A DNA stretch of 24,132 nucleotides from a virus: IMG/VR virus record IMGVR_UViG_3300017628_000002, positions 1 to 24,132 of that record; one strand, written 5' to 3'. Made by a program: the position numbers and the translations under genes. Each line of letters opens with the position of its first letter. The first letter of the stretch is position 1. A model generated the notes under the pieces. The model did not search any database, was not told where the DNA came from, and saw only the letters and a program-made list of their open reading frames with translations. Below are positions 8,701 through 17,308 of this stretch, piece after piece.

Positions 8701-9014
8701 GCGGCGACGTGCGCGCCGGCCTGTTCTACCGGGTGAATGAGACCGAGCAGGAGTTCTTCGCGCCGCGCCGCGACGGCGCGATCTGGACGCCGCGCCAGCT
8801 CGGCGCACTGGCGGGGCGCTCGTCCGGATCCGCCGGTACGACGGTCAACATCCACAACCACACCGGCGCTGAAGCTCAGGTTCGCCGGCGGCGCGGCCCG
8901 GGTGGGCTGGAAGAGATCGATGTCATGCTGCGTGAGCGTGTCGAGGGCATGGCCCGGTCCGGCGACCTCGCGCGCTCCATGGGCATCCCGCAACCCGTTC
9001 CGGTGCAAGGATGA
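5757..9014 (+). CDS. Tail tape measure protein
   Basis: 1085 residues, the second longest gene in the window. It sets the length of the tail and is threaded inside the tube. Residues 80-310 carry the tape measure N-terminal domain, with the signature GDEFRSLMEAAPGLMRNVALGMGVGVGALRGLAEEGELTADVV. Residues 380-480 and 680-870 are long charged helices (for example AEKARREAEQLAERVADARRR) consistent with coiled coil. A hydrophobic stretch around residues 491-521 (FVVSLMGGPWGVAFAAAAA) is the usual segment that inserts into the host inner membrane during DNA entry. The C-terminus has Gly-rich linkers and a TVNIHNHTGAEAQVRR motif common at tape measure ends. At roughly 1.5 angstrom per residue this would suggest a tail of about 160 nm, a family-based estimate. 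Confidence 0.93.
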   Translation: MTVHKTSIRYETEGVSKSTGEVIQLTNAMDRLEKKGPALGAGARSGAQGVNALDQALGGLGLRLNQTGAQIDPLNRRTMSMTRAQGAAAASAGALAIAMGVSGAAAGAYGLTLVALADRYAALQGRIRIYSASAAEAARTEAALFAAARETRQAVEPMVALYSRLQPAMADMGRSQQETLAFTTLVSKALATQGATTQETQAATVQLAQALASGVVRGDEFRSLMEAAPGLMRNVALGMGVGVGALRGLAEEGELTADVVIAAIERMSGKIEGDFAKAPKTVGQAWQVLQDAIMRVVGMEAQATGAQSAIADALLAVADAADEVTAAVKLAVQAAMVLGTGALAAGAVRLVGHLRAVGQAAADAAAKARALEQMRMQGAVAGNAIAASADGAAALNAARIAEANTRALQEQDRAMKDLIKNSTTYIMQTQQVSREAAREQVVAFAEQNREGLLAARAVQAFSQEIAGASRQNTYLAMAQRAATSAMNLFRGAAGFVVSLMGGPWGVAFAAAAAAVMAFAWWTDKARHAQDGFAGALADTEQMVKAYERAVLQANKATGEAREAALKNAAAQREEALAYYHKAQAAVAAARVQAAEFSARAAMPDVSSGRLDAGAALTFGVQGARATNLENQVANAEGKLRAAEQALEQMGALITRMGKGRTVVSFGSALDEPRQTGGPPAASDAKTAAGGNGAAEKARREAEQLAERVADARRRIAAEGLQLERQEIEASLRDQEDAQRRHLARFERMSRDGNQAAAQASVEAYERAGVEIGAIRSRLHQIALAQLQAETEAEKVELQDRLKGAADLAGLLEQLEAQQLAKRSALNREYNTVTVQEASDMAKAMQRAQEEALARFREENRRMYEAGEGIARALRDGVLNGGNWESVGQAVGRTILEALYDALIGDPLTKMIRGAIDNLMQPSDGGRSGGGILSGLMSVLGFFGGGGAGPGGVSGSASTNARNVSGSVSFPARPQIAGSRAGGGDVRAGLFYRVNETEQEFFAPRRDGAIWTPRQLGALAGRSSGSAGTTVNIHNHTGAEAQVRRRRGPGGLEEIDVMLRERVEGMARSGDLARSMGIPQPVPVQG

Positions 9015-9370
9015 GCGTCGCTTGGCCAGCGGGCGTTCCCGCTCTCATCGTGCGCTCGGCCTATTCGGCCGAGCCCCCGGATCTGACGGACGGCGAGCAG
9101 ACGCAGTCCGGTCTGGACAAGATCCGGCAGGTGCGAACCGCCGCTCCCGAGCCGATCACCGGGCAATGGCGCTGGACCGCGGCGCAGAAGGCCACGTTCG
9201 ATACGTGGTGGCGCACGACCGCGCGCGGCGGCGCTGAGGAAATCGACTATCCGGATCCCGGCTCCGCCAACGCCCTGCGCCGGGCGATCATCGTTCCGGG
9301 GTCGCTGCGATTCACCATGCGCACCAATGGGTCTTGGGTCGTCGACTTCCAGATGAGGATCTGGCGATGA
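9011..9370 (+). CDS. Minor tail protein (distal tail position)
   Basis: 119 residues, with ATGA overlaps at both ends. The sequence is Trp-rich in its second half (QWRWTAAQKATFDTWWRTTARGGAEEIDYPDP, then GSLRFTMRTNGSWVVDFQMRIW). The WT..Q...F..WW motif followed by a strand ending in W.V.F....W is recurrent in small distal tail proteins of siphoviruses just after the tape measure, in the slot of lambda gpM. It probably forms part of the tail tip ring. Position and pattern support a structural role, but I cannot give a firm family name. Confidence 0.65.
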   Translation: MSVAWPAGVPALIVRSAYSAEPPDLTDGEQTQSGLDKIRQVRTAAPEPITGQWRWTAAQKATFDTWWRTTARGGAEEIDYPDPGSANALRRAIIVPGSLRFTMRTNGSWVVDFQMRIWR

Positions 9371-9849
9371 CGACCCGCGCGCAAATCGAGGCCGCTCTGG
9401 CGCGCACGGGCGGCCCCGTCCCGCTCTGGCGCCTCACGATACCGCACCCTGCACAGCCGGACCCGGCGTTCCCGACACCGCAGCGCTTCGTGAAGGACGG
9501 CGCCGCCCTGACAGTCGGCGGCAATGTGTTCCAGCCGCTCGACATGGAGATCGTTCGCAGCCCGCCCGGGCAGGCCACCGGCCGGTTCACCGTCAGCATC
9601 GATACGGCGGGGTATCCGGCCCTGCGTCATGCTGCCCAGGCTGCGCGGACGCTTTCGGCGCTCCTCGAGGGGGCTTGGAGCACCGATCCCGCAAACCCGT
9701 TCTTCGTCTCTCCACCGATGCAAGCGACCGCCGCATCGTTCGCTGACGGCCGCATCTCACTGACAGGCACGGCGCGCCCGTCGCGCCAGCAAGCCGCCCA
9801 GAACAAGCTCTTCGTCCCCGCTCAATGGCCGGGCCTGTTCAGCAGGTAG
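9367..9849 (+). CDS. Minor tail protein (DUF1833-like, lambda gpL position)
   Basis: 160 residues, starting at the ATG of an ATGA overlap. After a short helical start (TTRAQIEAALARTG) the protein is beta-rich: VPLWRLTIPHP, RFVKDGAALTVGGNVFQPLDMEIVRSPPG, TGRFTVSIDTAGY. The progression from a substrate-like strand, through F.P..FEI..P, to a central ..F.VSID resembles DUF1833-type minor tail proteins, which lie between the gpM-like protein and the NlpC/P60 peptidase. Its end overlaps the peptidase gene by 25 bases. Likely a hub component at the tail tip; family name tentative. Confidence 0.6.
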   Translation: MTTRAQIEAALARTGGPVPLWRLTIPHPAQPDPAFPTPQRFVKDGAALTVGGNVFQPLDMEIVRSPPGQATGRFTVSIDTAGYPALRHAAQAARTLSALLEGAWSTDPANPFFVSPPMQATAASFADGRISLTGTARPSRQQAAQNKLFVPAQWPGLFSR

Positions 9850-10253
9850 ACCCGGCGGCCAGGCTGGGCCCGATCCTGCCAACGGTCCTGAGCGTCCCCT
9901 ACCGATCGCGCGGGCTCGACTTCAGCGGTTGGGATTGCTGGGGCTGCGCCCGCTGGGGGCTGCAGGATCTGGCGGACCTTGCACCGCCCGACGAGCCGAC
10001 GCCGCCGCCGGACGCAGACGGCGGGTCCATCGCCCGCGCGTTCGCTCGCCGCCAGCGGGTCTGGCAGCCGGTGGAGCCCGGCCCCGGCACGCTGGTGCTG
10101 TTCGGACCGCGCGGCGTCCCGGTCCACTGCGGCTTTCTCGTCAGCGCGCAGATCTGTCTGCACGCCGGCGCCCGGACCGGAACGGTCCTGACCTCGATCG
10201 ACCACCCCTACCTGCCGCCGCTGATCGGCGCGTGGCTGCCCCCGGACACCTGA
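9825..10253 (+). CDS. NlpC/P60-like tail tip peptidase (lambda gpK position)
   Basis: 142 residues. Predicted to cut peptidoglycan stem peptides at the tail tip during DNA injection. The motif GWDCWGCARWGLQ gives the nucleophile Cys38; PGPGTLVLFG (residues 85-94) matches the PGDLVLF element, and VHCGFLV supplies the expected catalytic His101, with His113 a possible third polar residue. The catalytic layout is complete. It starts inside the previous gene, 25 bases before its stop, and ends seven bases before the J-like gene, the same order (L-K-J) as in lambda. The length is on the short side for the family because the lambda gpK N-terminal Mov34-type domain is absent. Confidence 0.8.
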   Translation: MAGPVQQVDPAARLGPILPTVLSVPYRSRGLDFSGWDCWGCARWGLQDLADLAPPDEPTPPPDADGGSIARAFARRQRVWQPVEPGPGTLVLFGPRGVPVHCGFLVSAQICLHAGARTGTVLTSIDHPYLPPLIGAWLPPDT

Positions 10254-10259
10254 GACCCA

Positions 10260-13200
10260 ATGGCAAGATTGCTGATCTATCCCAACCCGCTGGCGGCGCC
10301 GGTGCGGCGGCGAACCCGCGCGCGCGCCGTCAAGGGCGGGGTCGTGACAGCGGTCGCGCACGCGCCTGAGCTGCTGGCGCCCGACGTCCTCATCGTCGCT
10401 CGCCTGAACGGGAGCGAGCTCTGTGCGGACGCATGGGACAGCACCCCGCTCAAGCCGGGCGATGTGCTCGAGGTGTTTGCCCGGCCGCAGGACTTCATCA
10501 CGGCCGCCACGACAGCATGGACTGTCATCAAGGGGCTGTTCTCGGCGAAGACCTTTCTGTCTTCGGCCTGGAAGATCACTCAGTTCGCCATGGCCGCCTA
10601 TTCGGTGGTCTCGCTGTTCCGGCAAGCGCCGCGTGCTCCCGGCCAGGAGGAGCGACTCTACCAGCTGACGGGCGGCTCCAATCAGGCGTTGCCGCGCGAG
10701 CGCCTGCCGATCGTGTTCGGCGAGACGCGGATGACGCCCCCGCGCGCCGCGGAGGATTTCCTCGAGTTCGTTGGCGACAACGTCTTCCTCAATGTGGCGC
10801 TGAACTGGGGGCAGAAGGACGTCGACCTCTCGGCCATCAAGATCGGTGAGACGCCGCTCGAGCAGTTTGGCGCCGACGTCGAGGTTCAGCATCATCTCAA
10901 GGCCGGCGATCCCGCACTGACCATGTGGCCGGGCGACGTCAATGACCAGTCGGTCGCCGTCGAGCTCACCGCTCCGAACGTCTGGGTCGCGCGCACCACC
11001 TCGCCCGCCACCGACCGGATCGTGCTGATCTTCGGCTTCCGGCAGGGCCTGGTCTCCATCGACAGCAAGCAGGGCCGCAACTCGATGCCGCGCGAGGTGC
11101 GGTACCGGTATCGGCCTGTCGGTTCGACAGATCCCTCGGACTGGGTGGCGGTGACTCCGACCATGCCGGCTGCAGATGCAGCCGCGCGGACGTTCCTCGG
11201 TATCGACGACCGGCTGGAAGCGGGAATCGACCTCGGAGCCTGGGCGGATGTCATCGCCGGCGGCGCCGCACCGGGTTCCGGATCGATGGTGTTCTCGGCG
11301 TCGTCAGCGCAGCCGATCACCCGGACCATCGAGCTCGCGGTGCCGCGCGGGCAATATGTGGTCGAGGTCATGGTCCCGCAGGCAGCGACGACAGCTGCCC
11401 GCGACGTGAACCGCGTCTGGTGGGAAGGGCTCCGGTCGATCACGTCGGAGAGCCCGTTCCGCGAGCCGACTGCAGCGATCTCGCTCTTCAGGATCAAGGC
11501 GACCGACCGCCTGTCCGGATCCGCACCGCCCATCTCTGGTATCGTGCAGCGACGCGCGCGCACGCGAACGGCCGCAGGCGTCTGGAGCGCCGGCATCACG
11601 GGGCCGAGCCGCAACCTTGCCGATACGCTCCTCTGGCTGCTGCAGGGGCCGCATCTTTTCCGGCCGACTCCTGACGCCGAGATCAGCTTCGCGGACCTCG
11701 AGCAGGTCTGGCAGTGGTCGCAATCCCAGGGCTTCCGGGCAGATGGGATCTACCAGGGTGAGGAGGGCCTCGAGGAGCTGGTGGAGCGCGTGGCGGCAAC
11801 GGCGCGCGTTAAGGTCTACCGCACGAGTGCGGGCAGCTGGGGTTTCTCGATCGACCGGGTTCGGTCTCTGGCCACGACCCAGAGCCAGCTGATGAACGCT
11901 GCGACCTTGCACGCGCTGAGCGTGAACGTCGTCTACCCGCCGAAGGTGCACGCCCTGCGAGCGACCTTCCCGGACCGGGCCAAGGACTATGTCGAAGAGG
12001 AAATCACGGTCTATGCCGACGGGTACTCGGCCGCCAACGCTACGGTGATCGAGCGCGCGGACACGTCCTACATCGTCGACGCGGCCCATCTCACCAGCTA
12101 TCTCTCGACGCAGCTGCGGCTGATGGATCAGCGGCGCCGCACGATCGTCTGCGAAGACGCGTGGGACCACCTCGTCTGCGACATCAACGATCTGGCCTTC
12201 GTCTCGCACCCGGAGCTGGGCGACGGCCTCGTGGGTGCGGAGATCCTCGCCGTCGGGTTGATTGGTGGAGCGATCGACAACCTGACGCTGTCGCATCCTG
12301 CCCCCGAAGGCGCGAGCCTCGCCATGCAATGGCGGCGGATCGAGGATGTCGGCCCGGGTGATGCTCGGGTGCGCTCTGACAGCGTGGCGCCGATCGGAGC
12401 GCTGACCCCTGATCGTCGGGTGATCTACTTCTCCCCGCGCCTCGCGACGGCGACGGGCCCGGCGGTCGGAACGACGGTGAGCATCGGACCGGCGACGGCT
12501 GTGACCGCGCCGATGGTCATCCAGAGCATAGAGCCGATCGACGAGCATCGCGCCCGGATCACCTTGATGGACTATGCCGAGGCGGCGTTGTCCGGCTCGG
12601 CAGGCGGTGCGGTGCTGGCGGGGACCGTCCGGGAGAGTGACGCGGTCGCAGCGTGCATCAGCCCCGTGATCCGACGGCTGCGCCGCGCCGTGAGCGTCGG
12701 CTTCAGCTTGTCGGCCGGCAAGCCCGTCTACGAGATCCGCGTCGGTTGGCGCCGGGCTGGTTCGACCGACGCCTGGACGTGGCAGGCGCCGCTCGGCCCG
12801 GAAGCGCGCGGCGTCACGTTCGTCTGGGACCGCGACGAGAACCCGCGCGATCTGATCATCCAGTCCATGGGGTTGGACGGTACGCCGTCGACGCCCCTGC
12901 TGGTCCTGAACCAAACGCCGACCGGCGTGCTCGACCCGCCGACGTCCTTCACGGCGAACGCTGCGGTGATCGTCTCGCCGGGGAACGCACGGGTCCCTGT
13001 TATCCAGATCGCCTGCGCGCCGATCGAAGATCTCGACGTGGACGCGGTCGGAGTCGAGATCGCAGTCTACGCGGGCGCGGTGCTCGGGCCGTGGCGCGGC
13101 GTGAAGGACCTGTCGCCGCGCAACCCGACCGGGGACATCACCGAGGTTCGACCCGGCGGCACGCACCGCGTGCGTGTCCAGACGCGTTCAGCCGCGCTTG

Positions 13201-16200
13201 GTCTGGCGTCCAGCTGGGTCGAGTCGGCCGACATAACGGTGGCGGATCTCGGCGCCTCGAAGCTCGGCGACATCGCGCCAACCGACATCCTGCCGATGTC
13301 GTTCGACATCGACGGGACGCTTCGCCAGTACACGGCGCTGGCGCTGGCGTTTGCAGATGCGGCCAAGAACGCCCTCTGGAACAATGTCGGTGGACGGCCG
13401 CTCAACCTGGCCGCGCTGGACCTGACAGCAAGCCAGACGCTGACGACGCTCAACCTTGCGGTGAGCTCGCCCAGCCCGAACCTGTTCGCGGAGCCGTCAG
13501 GCCGAGGCAACGCAGGTGCGGCATCGTCGGTCGGCTGGACTGGTGCAACCGGCCTGACAATGGTGACGCTGGGGCCTGCCGGCGGACCCTACTACCAGCG
13601 CATCTTCCTGAGCGCCGTCAATCTGTTCGTCCCGGATCAGACCCATGTCTTCCGGACCACGACCGGCGGCGCAGGGGCCTACACGCTGTCTTGGCATGCC
13701 TGGCGCTCGAGCGGCCTCGACGCCCGTGTGCGCCTCGTCGCCCGCGACGGCGCGGGAGCTTCTCTGGGCGCTACCGCGTGGACCACGCTGCGCATCGGGG
13801 CAGGGTCGGACACCGGCGTGGCGCGCCAGGCGCTGACCTATGCCAACACGCCGGCCGGCACGATGGCGCTGGATCTGGAGTTGAGCCTCCCGACCCAGAC
13901 GCTCAACGGAAGCCACGAGCTCGGGATCCGGCAGATCAAGCTCGAGCGTGGCGCGACCGCGACCGCCTATAGCGAAGAGGCCCGGGCGCTCAACGTGGCG
14001 GCACGGGTCGAGGACGTGGCCACGGCGGCCATGAATGACACCACGGCCGTGTCCCAGCGGGTCACCAACCTCCTCAGCGATCTGCAGGGCACGGCGTCAA
14101 ACCTGCACCCCAACCCGCTGCTCAGCACCGCATCGGGCCAGAGTGCAGCGGGTTTCGCGGTCCGGTCGACGCCCGGAGCGAACCCGGGCGCCGTGACCGT
14201 GACGCGTGTCGGCGTCGTGGGAGCCTATGCGATCGAGGCCACCTGGGCGGCCGCGCTCACGACCGACAACCGACCGATCATCTTCGGCGGCGTCTGCGCA
14301 CTGCCAGCAGGCGCGATCGTCGCCGGTCAGCGTTACGCCCTCGGCATCGGCCTTCTCGGTCTCACCGGCACGGCCGCCGGCGTCTGGGTGCAGGGGCTCT
14401 GGCTGAACTCTTCGGGCGTGCAGGTCGGCAGCTTCATCCTTGATGCGATCGGAACGACGCCGACGTCGACGACCACTGTCGGCTCCACGACCTTCGTGTC
14501 CGGCGTAGCTCCGGCGGGCGCGGTCGACATCGCGTTCGAAGTGGTGGCCTTCAAAACCGCGCAGAGCGCCACAGGGGCTGGCAGCGTCAGGGTTGCATGG
14601 CCGATCGTGTCGCCAATCGATGCCGCCAGCCAGCGGCCTCCCCAGTGGGCAACAGGGGCAGCCACGCGCGCGGCCGCGGACGTTCTCAGGGTCGATCAGT
14701 CGCTTGCGCAGCTGCGCGGATCCTCCGCCCTGACGATGACGCAGGTCCAGGCGAAGTTCACGCCCAATCCGAACCTCTGGCCGGATCCGAGCGGCGATGG
14801 TTCCGGCGCGGCGATCTCCGCCACGGGCTGGCTCGACGGCACGGGTGCGGTCAACGGGAACGTGCAGGCCTATGGCGGCCGGGTGATCCTGCGCCAGTAT
14901 CCCAGCGGCGCCACGATCGCCGCCGCGCAGTTCAGTTCGCGGCGGATCAGCGTACCGCCCAACACCGAACTCACGCTCTCTCTCACTGCCGGCCGCGGCA
15001 ACTTCAACGCGTCGTGGCAAATCTACGCGCTCGATGCGTCCAACAACATTGTGCTGACCGGGCCCGCCGCCCAGACGTTCCCGAACGTGGTCGGCGGCGG
15101 CCGACAGTCCGCGACGATCACGACGCCAGCAAACGCGACCCAGATCCAGCTGTCTGTGATCATCCCGATCCAGACGACGACCGGCTACAGCGACTGGTGG
15201 ATCCGTCAGATCAAGCTGGAAGTCGGCGGGATCGATACAGGCTACTCCGAAGAGGGTCGTACCGGCGCGCTCGAGAGCCGGGTCACGTCGGCTGAGGCCG
15301 TGAACACCTCCCAGGGCGCAGCGATCGCGGGCACGCAGCAGGCGCTCACTGCGGCGCGGGACGCGTTCAACCTGCTGTTCAACGGCTCGTTCGTCGTCAC
15401 CGAGCCGGTGTCCGCTGGCGCGAACGACCTCGCCGGAGTGGCGGCCGGCACCCGCGTTGTGGGCTGGTGGCGTTCAGGCGGTTGGTTCGCCACTTCGGAC
15501 GGCGGCGGTCACCGGGCCATGCTGTTCGAGGCCCCGAACAATTTCTACGAGCTCGTCAGCCCCTGGGCTCCGGCCGAACTTGGCGGTCCCTACAGCGCCA
15601 GCGCCGAAGTCACGAGCCTTCTCTACGGTTCGACCCTCGCACAGCTGCGGATCGACTGGGGTGACGCCGCCGGCAACGTCGTCAGCTCAGGCACGTTCGC
15701 GGACCTCAATGTCGCCCAGAACGGCAGCTGGCAGACCATCGGCATCCCCAATGGTGTCCTCACCAGCCCGAACCGACCTGCCGGCGCGACACAGGTCCGC
15801 GTGACGTTACGGGTTACCGTATCGGGCAGCTCGGCCGGCCGGTACGTTCTCGCGCGCAGGTTCATGATCACCTATGGGGCCGCGCTGCAGCCCTGGAACA
15901 ACCAGGCGGACATCCGCCGGTCCGCGACGGCCGCTGTCGATTCAGAGAAGCTCGTGGCGGACGTCAACCAGGCGCTGGTTGCAGCGGGAGCCTCGGTGGC
16001 GACCCGACAGACCGCGTTCAAGGACAGCTTCGGCGCAAGCGCGATTACGTCCGAGATCCTGACAGCCTACGGCGCGACGGTTCAGAGCATCAAAACCGCG
16101 ATCGAGACCGACCGGATATCGATCTCCGACGCCAAGACTATCGTCAGTGTGCTGTCAGGGACGAGCGCCTCAACGCGCGCCACCGCCCTCCAGACGATGG

Positions 16201-17039
16201 AGCAGCGCGCCGCGAGCTACCAGACGTTCGTGACGGCGCTGAGCGGGGACGGCTTTGGGTCCACCGTGGAAACAAAGGCTGAGGCGCTCGTCACAGCACA
16301 GCAGCGCGCCGCGAGCTACAACACGTTCATCGGGGAGCTGAAGGGCGCGAGTGTCCAGACGAAGGCCCAGGCGATTCAGACTGCAGTCGACCGGTCCGCA
16401 GCCTATCTGGTCGCGGTCGAAGGGTCGGGCGGAACCGTCACCTTCACCATGAAGTCGGACAAGACTGGCACCCGCGCCAGCCTTGAGGCGGATGAAGTCG
16501 CGCTCTTCGGTTCAGGGGCCAAGCTCACGGTTTCGAACGGTCGCGCTTTCGTGGATGGTGCATTGTCTGCACAGGCTGGCGGCGCGCGCGTGACGCTGGT
16601 CGGAGAGAGCGGCGCCGCTATCTGGATCGGGCCTGCGTCGGTGCCAGTCGGCCAAGAGACGTCCAGCAACGCGATCCTTTACGTCGACGGTACTCAGGCA
16701 TTGACCTCTGGTCAGCCGATTGCCTCCGCCGCCGACAACCCGTCGCTCAGCCTGTCGGACACGGTGACGCTCAAGACCGTCTTCGGCGGCTCTGGGGCCA
16801 TTCAGTCCGACGTCGTGACCGCTACCCCGCAGGGAGGCACCGGCTGGACATTCAGCTGGACGTTCGAAGCCGGTGATAGCGGGGCCACCATCACGAGTCC
16901 GTCCTCACAGGCCACCCAGTTTTCCTACAGCTTCTCAGGCAACGGCGAGCGTTCCGGCCTGTTCAGATGCACCGCGACCAACTCGGCTGGAAAAAGCGCG
17001 GCCCAGCTCGTCCAATTCGTCGCGACAAGGGAGCCGTGA
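10260..17039 (+). CDS. Host specificity / central tail tip protein (lambda J or TipJ type)
   Basis: 2259 residues. Forms the central tail spike that contacts the receptor. Residues 1-80 resemble the small gpI-like domain (PLKPGDVLEVFARPQD); residues 85-125 are hydrophobic; residues 145-700 are the conserved J core, including FGETRMTPPRAAEDFLEFVGDN, ADTLLWLLQGPHLFRP and LVCDINDLAFVSHPELG. A fibronectin-III-like region follows near 895-990. From 1070 on there are two related beta-sandwich modules, beginning PNLFAEPSG (about 1072) and PNLWPDPSG (about 1502), each ending in RQIKLE followed by YSEE; two further unique domains near 1282 and 1702; helical repeats near 1975-2060; and an Ig/PKD-like C-terminal domain (about 2165-2255). 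The C-terminal modules probably determine host range through carbohydrate binding. Confidence 0.9.
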   Translation: MARLLIYPNPLAAPVRRRTRARAVKGGVVTAVAHAPELLAPDVLIVARLNGSELCADAWDSTPLKPGDVLEVFARPQDFITAATTAWTVIKGLFSAKTFLSSAWKITQFAMAAYSVVSLFRQAPRAPGQEERLYQLTGGSNQALPRERLPIVFGETRMTPPRAAEDFLEFVGDNVFLNVALNWGQKDVDLSAIKIGETPLEQFGADVEVQHHLKAGDPALTMWPGDVNDQSVAVELTAPNVWVARTTSPATDRIVLIFGFRQGLVSIDSKQGRNSMPREVRYRYRPVGSTDPSDWVAVTPTMPAADAAARTFLGIDDRLEAGIDLGAWADVIAGGAAPGSGSMVFSASSAQPITRTIELAVPRGQYVVEVMVPQAATTAARDVNRVWWEGLRSITSESPFREPTAAISLFRIKATDRLSGSAPPISGIVQRRARTRTAAGVWSAGITGPSRNLADTLLWLLQGPHLFRPTPDAEISFADLEQVWQWSQSQGFRADGIYQGEEGLEELVERVAATARVKVYRTSAGSWGFSIDRVRSLATTQSQLMNAATLHALSVNVVYPPKVHALRATFPDRAKDYVEEEITVYADGYSAANATVIERADTSYIVDAAHLTSYLSTQLRLMDQRRRTIVCEDAWDHLVCDINDLAFVSHPELGDGLVGAEILAVGLIGGAIDNLTLSHPAPEGASLAMQWRRIEDVGPGDARVRSDSVAPIGALTPDRRVIYFSPRLATATGPAVGTTVSIGPATAVTAPMVIQSIEPIDEHRARITLMDYAEAALSGSAGGAVLAGTVRESDAVAACISPVIRRLRRAVSVGFSLSAGKPVYEIRVGWRRAGSTDAWTWQAPLGPEARGVTFVWDRDENPRDLIIQSMGLDGTPSTPLLVLNQTPTGVLDPPTSFTANAAVIVSPGNARVPVIQIACAPIEDLDVDAVGVEIAVYAGAVLGPWRGVKDLSPRNPTGDITEVRPGGTHRVRVQTRSAALGLASSWVESADITVADLGASKLGDIAPTDILPMSFDIDGTLRQYTALALAFADAAKNALWNNVGGRPLNLAALDLTASQTLTTLNLAVSSPSPNLFAEPSGRGNAGAASSVGWTGATGLTMVTLGPAGGPYYQRIFLSAVNLFVPDQTHVFRTTTGGAGAYTLSWHAWRSSGLDARVRLVARDGAGASLGATAWTTLRIGAGSDTGVARQALTYANTPAGTMALDLELSLPTQTLNGSHELGIRQIKLERGATATAYSEEARALNVAARVEDVATAAMNDTTAVSQRVTNLLSDLQGTASNLHPNPLLSTASGQSAAGFAVRSTPGANPGAVTVTRVGVVGAYAIEATWAAALTTDNRPIIFGGVCALPAGAIVAGQRYALGIGLLGLTGTAAGVWVQGLWLNSSGVQVGSFILDAIGTTPTSTTTVGSTTFVSGVAPAGAVDIAFEVVAFKTAQSATGAGSVRVAWPIVSPIDAASQRPPQWATGAATRAAADVLRVDQSLAQLRGSSALTMTQVQAKFTPNPNLWPDPSGDGSGAAISATGWLDGTGAVNGNVQAYGGRVILRQYPSGATIAAAQFSSRRISVPPNTELTLSLTAGRGNFNASWQIYALDASNNIVLTGPAAQTFPNVVGGGRQSATITTPANATQIQLSVIIPIQTTTGYSDWWIRQIKLEVGGIDTGYSEEGRTGALESRVTSAEAVNTSQGAAIAGTQQALTAARDAFNLLFNGSFVVTEPVSAGANDLAGVAAGTRVVGWWRSGGWFATSDGGGHRAMLFEAPNNFYELVSPWAPAELGGPYSASAEVTSLLYGSTLAQLRIDWGDAAGNVVSSGTFADLNVAQNGSWQTIGIPNGVLTSPNRPAGATQVRVTLRVTVSGSSAGRYVLARRFMITYGAALQPWNNQADIRRSATAAVDSEKLVADVNQALVAAGASVATRQTAFKDSFGASAITSEILTAYGATVQSIKTAIETDRISISDAKTIVSVLSGTSASTRATALQTMEQRAASYQTFVTALSGDGFGSTVETKAEALVTAQQRAASYNTFIGELKGASVQTKAQAIQTAVDRSAAYLVAVEGSGGTVTFTMKSDKTGTRASLEADEVALFGSGAKLTVSNGRAFVDGALSAQAGGARVTLVGESGAAIWIGPASVPVGQETSSNAILYVDGTQALTSGQPIASAADNPSLSLSDTVTLKTVFGGSGAIQSDVVTATPQGGTGWTFSWTFEAGDSGATITSPSSQATQFSYSFSGNGERSGLFRCTATNSAGKSAAQLVQFVATREP
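16202..16319 (+). repeat. Tandem helical repeat within the tail tip gene
   Basis: The 19-base string GCAGCGCGCCGCGAGCTAC occurs at 16202-16220 and again at 16301-16319, a period of 99 bases (33 codons). In protein it gives QRAASYQTFVTALSG and QRAASYNTFIGELKG, with a more diverged third copy from about 16386 (DRSAAYLVAVEGSGG). Each unit is preceded by a related ALQT/ALVT/AIQT helix, so three about 33-residue units precede the C-terminal beta domains. Confidence 0.75.
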
Positions 17040-17308
17040 TGCCAGACGACATCGACTTCACACTGATGCCGCCGGCGCAGACGCTCGTCGTCCTCGCGGA
17101 CGCCGCCGACTGGCTGGCGCGGCAATGGCGCAATGCACGGGCGACCATCCCGCCCGAGGTCGCCCTCGGCCGTCTCGATCGCCCCGGCGCCGACTGGGCG
17201 TGGAAGGCAGGCGAGGAGACGTTGCCACAGCTAGCGCGCATCACCCGCGGCATGGTCAGCATGCCGGTGATCGAGCCGCCCGTTGTGCCGCCGCCCGAGA
17301 CCGAATGA
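17039..17308 (+). CDS. Hypothetical small phage protein downstream of the tail tip gene
   Basis: 89 residues; the ATG overlaps the tail tip stop as TGATG and its own stop is overlapped by the next gene (ATGA). The protein has a helical N-terminal half (AQTLVVLADAADWLARQWRNARATI), a charged middle (DRPGADWAWKAGEETLPQLARI) and a Pro/Val-rich tail (PVIEPPVVPPPETE). No known family recognised. Given its place between the spike and DUF1353 genes it may be a spike-associated factor or an assembly chaperone, which is a guess from position only. Confidence 0.65.
   Translation: MPDDIDFTLMPPAQTLVVLADAADWLARQWRNARATIPPEVALGRLDRPGADWAWKAGEETLPQLARITRGMVSMPVIEPPVVPPPETE

Noticed and set aside
11304-13166. 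620-codon open frame on the minus strand inside the tail tip gene
   Set aside because: Product is rich in Arg, His and Asp with no domain; it is the mirror of a strongly supported plus-strand gene in GC-rich DNA.
12653-13972. 439-codon plus-strand frame overlapping the tail tip gene
   Set aside because: Arg-rich shadow frame; the tail tip frame fully explains the sequence.
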